Below, one piece after another: positions 1 through 5,609 of a DNA stretch of 10,841 nt. The number at the start of each line of letters is the position of its first letter. Position 1 is the first letter of the stretch. This DNA is from an uncultured Lachnoclostridium sp. GTDB taxonomy: Bacteria; Bacillota; Clostridia; Lachnospirales; Lachnospiraceae. The DNA lies in assembly GCA_958425285.1 (NCBI GenBank), contig CATZVV010000039.1:1-10841 (forward strand), in the 5' to 3' direction. The notes beneath the pieces are model-generated. The model did no database searches. It saw nothing but the letters and a program-made list of their open reading frames with translations, and had not been told where the DNA came from. The position numbers and the translations under genes are program-made.

Positions 1-1180
1 TAAAACCATTCTTTTCAAATACAGGAATAAATTCATCCGGATAAACCATACTGCCATCTGGCCGAATCCATCGAATCAAAGCCTCCGCCCCGACAATACT
101 TCCTGTAACAAGGTTATACTTAGGCTGAAGAAACACCTTAAACTCACCATCTGTCAAGGCTTTTTCCATCTGTCTTTCAATGCGCTTAATTGTCTCTGCA
201 TGCTGATATAATTTGGGATCATAAAACGCAATATGACTGCTATTTAGAAATCTCAAACTTTTTCTCGCTACATTTGCCAACTCCACCATTCGGTCTACAC
301 TAATTGTATAATTTGAGATAATATACACCCCGATACCAAGTTTTAATACCGCATCCGGCAAACGATTTCCAATTCCTACATCAAACTCTTTGCAAAGCCT
401 TGTTACATCCCGACGAATTGCCATTTCACTGTCTGCCTCAATCAAAAGAAGAAAATGGTCTGCGACACTTCGGCAACCGCAAATAACCTTTCTATTTATC
501 TTCATCAAGAGCTTGCTCAAGCCAACCAATACACGATCTGCCTGCTGCAAACCATACAGATTATTCAACTTCTCAAAATTAGAAATATCGGTATATAATA
601 ATGCATATCCCCCATTTACTTTTACCTGATCTAAAAAAAGCCGAAGCGTATCTTTAAAATACTCCAACGTGTAGAATCCGGTCAAACTGTCATAACGCGA
701 ATCTTTTGTATTTCCTGAACTTTTCTGACTCTGTGCTTTAAGCTCTAAATTTCTTTGATTATTTAAAAAATCAAATACATTACAGATTAATAAATGACCT
801 TTTATTTTCACCATATTCATAATAAACCGCAATGATATATAGATTAATTCTGCCTTATAAGGGATTCTTATTTCCAATTCACCACATGCAGAAAAAGAAT
901 CTTCCCCTATTCGGTTTGCCTGGATTGCTACAACTTTCAAAATACAATTAGACGGGATTTCTTTTAATTTTTCAGACATCAAAGCCAAAACTTCTTTTCT
1001 GCTTTTTAAGGATATATTTCCCTTTCCGCTAAACCAGCACACATCCTCCTTTAGATGATGTGCCAATTTGCTTATGTCTCGGTTAATAAAAAATGAATAA
1101 TAGGTATCCAAAGTAACTTGCTTTACCTCTTCAAGTATCAATTCTTCATCCAACAGCTGATTCATATACATTTCTGCCAT
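1..1180 (-). CDS. NTF2/SnoaL-like - degenerate GGDEF - EAL signalling protein (3' end outside window)
   Basis: This gene has no plus-strand counterpart; I translated it by hand from the minus strand. The ATG at 1180 follows AGGAGG with an 8-nt spacer and opens 393 codons before the window edge. Residues ~20-145 look like a SnoaL/NTF2-type sensor (DVCWFSGKGN, then a beta-rich stretch). Residues ~160-320 are a GGDEF fold starting at DSLTGFYTLEYF. The active-site loop reads VADHF (239-243) instead of GGDEF, the second metal Asp is Ser (TDISNF, 197-202), and no RxxD inhibitory site is visible, so cyclase activity is very unlikely. From ~335 an EAL domain begins, with the signature EALIRW at 366-371. 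The rest of that domain is off-window, so its phosphodiesterase residues cannot be judged. The likely role is cyclic-di-GMP breakdown or sensing in the cytoplasm; no membrane segment is seen. It sits 18 nt downstream of the beta-CASP gene and is probably co-transcribed with it. Confidence 0.88.
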   Translation of the reverse strand, partial: MAEMYMNQLLDEELILEEVKQVTLDTYYSFFINRDISKLAHHLKEDVCWFSGKGNISLKSRKEVLALMSEKLKEIPSNCILKVVAIQANRIGEDSFSACGELEIRIPYKAELIYISLRFIMNMVKIKGHLLICNVFDFLNNQRNLELKAQSQKSSGNTKDSRYDSLTGFYTLEYFKDTLRLFLDQVKVNGGYALLYTDISNFEKLNNLYGLQQADRVLVGLSKLLMKINRKVICGCRSVADHFLLLIEADSEMAIRRDVTRLCKEFDVGIGNRLPDAVLKLGIGVYIISNYTISVDRMVELANVARKSLRFLNSSHIAFYDPKLYQHAETIKRIERQMEKALTDGEFKVFLQPKYNLVTGSIVGAEALIRWIRPDGSMVYPDEFIPVFEKNGF

Positions 1181-1198
1181 AGCCACATCCTCCTTTGA

Positions 1199-2800
1199 CT
1201 ATTTATCCCATTTATCGCATAAAGAATGAATCTGGTCCGTAAATTTGGCCACATCTTTATTATTTAACCCCTTATTTTTTTGTATAACAGATAGCAATCT
1301 CTGTCCTGCTGCAAGCAGTCTCTCATATACACTTTGAGCTCTTGCCTTACCCGCACGCTTCTTCATTGCCGCATGCGGTTCTTCCTCATGAATAAACATT
1401 CCTGAAGCCAAATCAAATATCGTGCCACTATATGGGGCATTTGCATAAAATCCATACTCATCTCTCAGGCATGCTGCAAATTCTGTGCAAACAACATCTT
1501 CACCATGTACAACAAATACCATTTCCGGCTTTTCTTTAAATCCTGAAACCCAATGTACCAATCCATTTTTATCTGCATGTCCGCTAATTCCTTCAATTGT
1601 CTCAATTTTCGCTTTTACGTCAATTGTTTCACCAAACAGCTTAACCGAATCTGCACCCTCCTGGAGTTTTCTGCCCAGTGTGCCAAAAGCCTGATACCCA
1701 CAAAATACAATTGTAGACTCCGCACGCCACAAATTATGCTTTAAATGATGACGAATTCTCCCCGCTTCGCACATTCCAGAAGCAGAAATAATGACTTTCG
1801 GCTCTATATGATTATTAATTGCCTTACTATCTTCACTTGTTACAGATAACTTTAATCCCGGAAATCCAATCGGATTAATTCCCTTATGAACAAGTGCCCT
1901 TGCTTCTTCGTCAAAACAGCTTTCTACATTTTTTCCAAAAATATTCGTCGCTTCCACTGCCAACGGGCTATCCACATAAACCTCAAAGTCAGGATTTGTC
2001 TTTACCATCTTTCTTTCCTTAATCTGTCGGATAAAATAAAGCAGTTCCTGCGTTCTGCCAACTGCAAAAGCAGGAATAACAACATTACCTCCGCTTCTGA
2101 AAGTTTCCTCAATAATCTCCGCAAGTCTTGCTGCATAATCCGGTTTTGGACCATGCAGGCGGTTGCCATAAGTCGACTCCATAACAACATAGTCACCCTG
2201 TGTCGTCAAAGTGGGATCTTTTAAAATCGGTTTATTTGTATTCCCTATATCTCCTGAAAAAACAATGCTTTTCTCAGTACCATTTTCTTTTGCAAAAACT
2301 TCTACTGATGCAGACCCCAATAAATGCCCTACATCTGTAAAACGAATACTCACCTCGTCGGATAACGGAATCACCTCACCATACTCACACGGCACCAGTA
2401 AACGTATCGCTCCAAACGCATCCTCCATCGTATAAAGCGGTACATATGGCTCTAGTCCTGCACGTTTTGCTTTACGGTTTCTCCACTCTGCCTCGAACAT
2501 CTGTATATGTGCACTATCACGTAACATAATGTTACATAAACTAACAGTTGCCTGAGTGGCAAACACCTGTCCCCGAAAGCCCTTGGCATACATAAGAGGT
2601 AATAGCCCGGTATGGTCAATATGAGCATGAGTCAGCACAATATAATCCAATTCTGTCGGATTAACCGGCAACTCCTGATTCACAAAAAAATCTTCACCCT
2701 GCTCCATTCCGCAATCTACACATAGTTTCTTTTTTCCAATTTCAAGGTAATGGCAGCTGCCTGTCACCTCGTGGTCTGCCCCAACAAAATATAATTTCAT
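1199..2800 (-). CDS. beta-CASP metallo-beta-lactamase-fold hydrolase (CPSF/RNase J-like)
   Basis: This is a 533-residue cytoplasmic protein of the MBL fold plus beta-CASP class, whose characterised members are zinc-dependent RNA nucleases. Visible motifs are HAHIDH (58-63, motif 2), H159 in DVGHLLGS (motif 3), D184 in FSGDIG (motif 4), ESTYGNRLH (208-216, beta-CASP motif A), GISGHAD (404-410, motif B His408) and VVHGE (430-434, motif C His432). The beta-CASP segment spans roughly 200-400 and includes ISASGMCEAGR (338-348). All expected metal ligands are present, so activity is likely. A charged C-terminal extension (~475-533, helical, KKRAGKARAQ) follows the core and could bind RNA. An ATG four codons upstream (2812) sits directly on AAGGA; the start at 2800 has GGAGG with a 5-nt spacer and is preferred. 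The overall pattern is closer to the archaeal/bacterial CPSF-type (YSH1-like) branch than to canonical RNase J. Substrate is unknown. Confidence 0.9.
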   Translation of the reverse strand: MKLYFVGADHEVTGSCHYLEIGKKKLCVDCGMEQGEDFFVNQELPVNPTELDYIVLTHAHIDHTGLLPLMYAKGFRGQVFATQATVSLCNIMLRDSAHIQMFEAEWRNRKAKRAGLEPYVPLYTMEDAFGAIRLLVPCEYGEVIPLSDEVSIRFTDVGHLLGSASVEVFAKENGTEKSIVFSGDIGNTNKPILKDPTLTTQGDYVVMESTYGNRLHGPKPDYAARLAEIIEETFRSGGNVVIPAFAVGRTQELLYFIRQIKERKMVKTNPDFEVYVDSPLAVEATNIFGKNVESCFDEEARALVHKGINPIGFPGLKLSVTSEDSKAINNHIEPKVIISASGMCEAGRIRHHLKHNLWRAESTIVFCGYQAFGTLGRKLQEGADSVKLFGETIDVKAKIETIEGISGHADKNGLVHWVSGFKEKPEMVFVVHGEDVVCTEFAACLRDEYGFYANAPYSGTIFDLASGMFIHEEEPHAAMKKRAGKARAQSVYERLLAAGQRLLSVIQKNKGLNNKDVAKFTDQIHSLCDKWDK

Positions 2801-2805
2801 ATTTG

Positions 2806-2810
2806 CCTCC
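2806..2810 (-). promoter_or_regulatory. Ribosome binding site deciding the beta-CASP gene start
   Basis: GGAGG on the minus strand lies 5 nt before the ATG at 2800. It overlaps the upstream in-frame ATG (2812-2810), which makes that codon an unlikely start. Confidence 0.75.
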
Positions 2811-2844
2811 ATTCCTTGCCTTTTTTCTATCCCAGGCTAAATAT

Positions 2845-2873
2845 ATTATACTATATTTTCCATCTGTTTTCAA
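2845..2873 (-). promoter_or_regulatory. Sigma-A-type promoter for the beta-CASP / GGDEF-EAL unit
   Basis: On the minus strand TTGAAA (2873-2868) and TATAAT (2850-2845) are separated by exactly 17 bp. The -10 is a perfect consensus and the -35 matches 5 of 6. It lies about 45 nt upstream of the ATG at 2800, leaving a leader of roughly 38 nt. Confidence 0.75.
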
Positions 2874-2888
2874 TGTAAATGAGCAAAA

Positions 2889-2917
2889 GTTTGTGCCAGG
2901 TAATGGTTGACACAAAC
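2889..2917. promoter_or_regulatory. Imperfect dyad between divergent promoters, candidate operator
   Basis: GTTTGTGCCA (2889-2898) and TGACACAAAC (2908-2917) are inverted copies with one mismatch in ten, separated by 9 bp. The centre (~2903) is about 30 bp from the outer edge of each flanking -35 box (2873 and 2934). This layout suits a factor controlling both directions, but the binding protein is unknown and none is encoded in the window. Confidence 0.4.
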
Positions 2918-2933
2918 CACTTTTTATTAATAT

Positions 2934-2962
2934 TTGATTTTCTCAGTAAAAACCGTTATAAT
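2934..2962 (+). promoter_or_regulatory. Sigma-A-type promoter for the carbamate kinase-like gene
   Basis: TTGATT (2934-2939) and TATAAT (2957-2962) are spaced by 17 bp. The predicted transcript start near 2969 gives a leader of about 60 nt. A second TATAAT at 2999-3004 lacks a recognisable -35. Confidence 0.7.
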
Positions 2963-3020
2963 GAAAAGCAAATTAACCAATATGTAGGAAAACTTTACTA
3001 TAATATATAACAGTAAGATT

Positions 3021-3025
3021 GGAGG
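3021..3025 (+). promoter_or_regulatory. Ribosome binding site deciding the carbamate kinase start
   Basis: GGAGG sits 5 nt before the ATG at 3031. A possible TTG start at 3019 would overlap this site and is therefore rejected. Confidence 0.75.
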
Positions 3026-3030
3026 CTTAT

Positions 3031-3960
3031 ATGAAAGATAAACGAATTGTAGTTGCCCTTGGAAGAAATGCATTTGGTGAAACCTTTCCGGAACAGAAAA
3101 AAAATGTACAACGTGCTGCAGAGGCAATCGCAGATTTAATAGGTGAAAAATATCAGGTTGTAATTACTCATAGTAACGGACCTCAAGTAGGAATGATTCA
3201 GACAGCTATGACTGAATTTTCCCGTCTGGATTCTCGTTATACAGTTGCACCAATGTCCCTCTGTGGTGCCATGAGCCAGGGTTATATCGGCTATGATTTG
3301 CAAAATGCCATCCGCACTGAATTACTGAATCGGGGAATTTTCAAACCCGTTTCTACTATTATCACTCAGGTCCGTGTTGATCCATTTGATAAAGCATTTA
3401 ACCACCCAACAAAAGTCATTGGCCGTTACATGACAGAAGAAGAAGCAAAGGCAGAAGAAGAAAAAGGAAACCATGTCGTAAAAGAAGCAAATGGATACCG
3501 ACGCATTATTGCCTCACCACATCCGGTTGATATCTATGAAATAGATGCCATCACGGCACTGTTAGATGCCGGACAGATTGTAATTGCTGCGGGTGGCGGT
3601 GGAATCCCTGTATTAGAACAAGGCACAAAATTGACCGGGGCAAGTGCTGTCATCGAAAAGGACTATACCGCAGCTAAAATGGCGGATATGGTAGATGCTT
3701 CTCATTTATTAATCCTAACCTCAAAAGAGCAAATGTACATTCAAAAGGATGACAAAAAAGAAACCGCTCTTGGTACTGTTACTGTTGATAAAGCTCTCTC
3801 ACTCATAGACGAAGGACATTTTGACCCAATTACTACACTTCCTAAAATTGATGCTTCCGTATCTTTTGTTTCTTCCGGTGAAGGACGTACCGCTATTATC
3901 ACAGCGTTAGAGCATGCACTTGACGGCATTCGTGAAAAAGTTGGAACAATCATTAAATAA
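3031..3960 (+). CDS. Carbamate kinase-like protein (divergent ArcC family)
   Basis: This 309-residue protein has the normal length and full fold of carbamate kinases, which convert carbamoyl phosphate and ADP to ATP and carbamate in the cytoplasm. Family features present include PQVG (51-54), GYIGYDL (84-90), TQVRVDP (112-118), PTKVIG with Lys128 (126-131), AAGGGGIPV (186-194) and SAVIEKDY with Lys210 (205-212). Compared with the Enterococcus enzyme as I remember it, ALGGNA reads ALGRNA (9-14), HGNGPQVG reads HSNGPQVG (47-54) and the late PGSMLPK segment reads PITTLPK (266-272). Catalysis is therefore plausible, but substrate or nucleotide handling may differ. No arginine deiminase, ornithine carbamoyltransferase or other carbamoyl-phosphate pathway gene is nearby. 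It is the only plus-strand gene, has its own promoter, and runs toward the terminator structures at 3988-4161. An alternative is a related amino-acid kinase-fold enzyme with changed specificity. Confidence 0.88.
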   Translation: MKDKRIVVALGRNAFGETFPEQKKNVQRAAEAIADLIGEKYQVVITHSNGPQVGMIQTAMTEFSRLDSRYTVAPMSLCGAMSQGYIGYDLQNAIRTELLNRGIFKPVSTIITQVRVDPFDKAFNHPTKVIGRYMTEEEAKAEEEKGNHVVKEANGYRRIIASPHPVDIYEIDAITALLDAGQIVIAAGGGGIPVLEQGTKLTGASAVIEKDYTAAKMADMVDASHLLILTSKEQMYIQKDDKKETALGTVTVDKALSLIDEGHFDPITTLPKIDASVSFVSSGEGRTAIITALEHALDGIREKVGTIIK

Positions 3961-3987
3961 ACACAGAATCGATAACCCCATTCGTAT

Positions 3988-4067
3988 TAAAAGTCCGTAT
4001 GGAATCATAAAAAACAAGAATACACAATAGTATACTTTGTTCTAAATTGATTCCATACGGACTTTTA
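3988..4067. terminator. Long perfect inverted repeat, probable bidirectional terminator
   Basis: A 20-bp perfect stem (3988-4007 with 4048-4067) encloses a 40-nt AT-rich loop. The arms start TAAAAGTCC and end GGACTTTTA, so each strand ends its stem in a short U run, as in bidirectional terminators between convergent genes. The loop is unusually long for an intrinsic terminator, so another role (processing site, small transposable remnant) is possible. Confidence 0.55.
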
Positions 4068-4110
4068 CCTTATAGAATTCGTGTATTAAAAAGAAATCTC
4101 GAATTACATG

Positions 4111-4131
4111 AAGTTTGCCAATGACAAACTT
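4111..4131. repeat. Short inverted repeat in the convergent intergenic region
   Basis: AAGTTTG (4111-4117) and CAAACTT (4125-4131) form a 7-bp perfect stem with a 7-nt loop. There is no U tract on either side. It may fold together with the neighbouring terminator hairpin. Confidence 0.4.
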
Positions 4132-4134
4132 GCC

Positions 4135-4161
4135 AGAAATCGGCTATCGCCGATTTCTTTT
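4135..4161 (+). terminator. Intrinsic terminator for the carbamate kinase transcript
   Basis: AGAAATCGGC (4135-4144) and GCCGATTTCT (4149-4158) form a perfect 10-bp stem with a 4-nt loop, followed on the plus strand by TTT and further T-rich sequence. It reaches into the stop codon of the opposing M15 peptidase gene (4160-4162). On the minus strand no U tract follows, so it suits the plus direction. Confidence 0.7.
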
Positions 4162-4882
4162 AGCTTTTATTCCACTCAAAATGCTGGTAATCCTTTAAAT
4201 AAACCCAGTCCCCGCCCCACGAGAAGCCATATTTTTTAAAAATTTTAACAATTGAATCATTCTTCTTAATCATCCATTTGGCATACTTACCCTTACAAGT
4301 CTTACGATTCCGATTTGCATACACTTTTCCGTTTACCGGAAGAACCTTTCCCGAACGAACCCATGGATTAATTCTTGGGTTAATATCAATGGCAAGCCCA
4401 TATGCATGCTTTGACAATTTCCCGGAACCGGCTACCGTACGATAATTAAAAGCACATGTATTATTTGCTGCCATTGACTTACTGTCGTCCGCAACATATT
4501 CATCAATAAGCCCAATTTTTTCAATGGGATATTTCATCTGATATAATTCATAGAAAATCCGCACTGTCTTTTTTGCTATTTTCTTGTTAACAATCAACTC
4601 ACCCCTTCGTTCATTACCATTGAAATCAATATAACGAACGATTACATACCGCAAATCTGAATACTTAACATTGGGATTTTTATGATAAGAAACACCATTA
4701 ATCCGCTTTTTTATATTTCCGGACAACTTATTATAAGAAAAATCGGGGCGATAAACAATACTTTTTGCCTTGCATCGAAACGGCCAAATCAGCGGGCAAA
4801 TAGAGCAAATGAGTAAAATACTTAACGTAAACGTCCCTCGAACTGCCTTTTTTCTTCTCTTTCTAATACTTTTTCGGTCCAT
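4160..4882 (-). CDS. M15-family metallopeptidase, VanY/Ply-like, membrane-anchored or secreted
   Basis: This 240-residue protein starts with a strongly basic stretch (RKSIRKRRKKAVR, 3-15) and a hydrophobic segment (~16-35), a signal peptide or membrane anchor that places the rest outside the cell. The catalytic domain (~120-240) shows SKHAYGLAID (157-166) with zinc ligands His159 and Asp166, then DYQHFEW (231-237) with His234 as third ligand and Asp231 in the D-x-x-H catalytic position known from Ply500-type peptidases. Family members cut peptidoglycan stem peptides (D-Ala-D-Ala carboxypeptidase or L-Ala-D-Glu endopeptidase); which bond is cut cannot be told here. The ATG at 4882 is the only usable start before the hydrophobic segment, which forces a 61-bp overlap with the upstream membrane-protein gene. 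AGGA lies 10 nt before it, a weak site, so coupling to upstream translation is likely. No vanR/S, vanA or vanX neighbours are seen, so a resistance role is not supported. Confidence 0.87.
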   Translation of the reverse strand: MDRKSIRKRRKKAVRGTFTLSILLICSICPLIWPFRCKAKSIVYRPDFSYNKLSGNIKKRINGVSYHKNPNVKYSDLRYVIVRYIDFNGNERRGELIVNKKIAKKTVRIFYELYQMKYPIEKIGLIDEYVADDSKSMAANNTCAFNYRTVAGSGKLSKHAYGLAIDINPRINPWVRSGKVLPVNGKVYANRNRKTCKGKYAKWMIKKNDSIVKIFKKYGFSWGGDWVYLKDYQHFEWNKS

Positions 4883-5505
4883 TTTTTCGGTTTCCTCGTT
4901 CCTATATATTTTACAATTTGAAACATTTGATATAAATAAAATACAGTAGCGATAATCAACGCAATTTTATACATGTTAGCAATTTTAATATGTCCTACAA
5001 AAGTCAGAAAAGCAATAAAAATGCGGCAAAAAATAGTAATCCACCAACCAAACTGTAATCTTTTATTGGTTGCCTGGTTTGCGGTATCATCCGAAATTGC
5101 AACTGTCGTATATATAACAATATATTCCATATATAACTCAAAGATAACCAATAAAAAGAACAGAATCAATTCTGTTATTGTCAGCATCCTACCATTTACG
5201 AGGAAAGGCAGAATCGGTATAACAACAGAAACAATACCAGCAACAACAGCAAGAATCAAAACTTTCATATACTTCTGAGAATATTTAAGCAAAATCATGA
5301 CACCTGTAAAAACCAGAATATAACCAACTACATCCGGGAAAACATCAATTTTAAGATGATCGCTCAAAACGTAATTCGAAATATACTGCTGAATCTTCTC
5401 ACCAATACTATTTACATACTCATATCCAGGATACATCATACCTGCCACATAAACATCAATACCTATAAAAAACAATCCGATTGAAATTAAAATTATTGCT
5501 GTCAT
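4822..5505 (-). CDS. Six-helix membrane protein of unknown function
   Basis: I do not recognise this 227-residue family. It has about six hydrophobic segments (near 2-22, 56-74, 80-103, 108-136, 151-171 and 178-199). Between the first and second lies a 33-residue polar loop (YPGYEYVNSIGEK). A short acidic loop (ISDDTANQATNKR, 137-149) comes before the fifth. The tail (200-227) is rich in Lys, Arg and Glu and presumably cytoplasmic. No catalytic motif is visible. The start ATG at 5505 has AAGGTG nearby as a modest ribosome binding site. The last 20 codons overlap the start of the M15 peptidase gene in another frame, which suggests coupled expression and perhaps a shared envelope role; that partnership is inference. 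Confidence 0.75.
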   Translation of the reverse strand: MTAIILISIGLFFIGIDVYVAGMMYPGYEYVNSIGEKIQQYISNYVLSDHLKIDVFPDVVGYILVFTGVMILLKYSQKYMKVLILAVVAGIVSVVIPILPFLVNGRMLTITELILFFLLVIFELYMEYIVIYTTVAISDDTANQATNKRLQFGWWITIFCRIFIAFLTFVGHIKIANMYKIALIIATVFYLYQMFQIVKYIGTRKPKKWTEKVLEREEKRQFEGRLR

Positions 5506-5609
5506 CTTACACCTTTTCTAATATATATTTTTTATTGATTTGTTATGATAAAGAGTATGGTTACCATACATTCTTTTCTTTCTAATTCTTATACTCGTCA
5601 TCTTTCTCA
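5506..5609. promoter_or_regulatory. Intergenic spacer with a small perfect palindrome
   Basis: Between the chemoreceptor stop and the membrane-protein start lies GTATGGT-T-ACCATAC (5555-5569), a 7+1+7 bp dyad. The stem has almost no loop and no strong U tract, so an operator is more plausible than a terminator. A TATATT at 5520-5525 (minus strand) could be a -10, but I find no matching -35. Confidence 0.3.

Larger units (their letters stand above)
3961..4159. other. Convergent intergenic region without a gene
   Basis: This 199-bp stretch separates the plus-strand carbamate kinase gene from the minus-strand M15 peptidase gene. Apart from the three hairpins listed separately, it is AT-rich with no supported reading frame or RNA gene. 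Confidence 0.7.

Noticed and set aside
390..629. Plus-strand open frame of 79 codons
   Set aside because: It lies wholly inside the GGDEF/EAL gene on the other strand and shows no domain or ribosome binding site.
1886..2224. Plus-strand open frame of 112 codons
   Set aside because: It is antisense to the well-supported beta-CASP domain and has no recognisable protein features.
2907..2912. Perfect TTGACA that could be a -35 for the carbamate kinase gene
   Set aside because: No acceptable -10 lies 16-18 bp downstream; the TTGATT/TATAAT pair at 2934-2962 is better. The hexamer is partly inside the dyad.
3031..3960. Member of an arginine deiminase operon
   Set aside because: No arcA, arcB or antiporter gene flanks it; it is a single gene with its own promoter and terminator.
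3961..4159. CRISPR array or riboswitch in the hairpin-rich spacer
   Set aside because: There are no regularly spaced direct repeats, and the hairpins lie downstream of genes on both strands, which fits termination.
4160..4882. Vancomycin-resistance VanY
   Set aside because: The M15 motifs fit, but there are no van regulatory or ligase genes and many M15 peptidases are ordinary wall enzymes.
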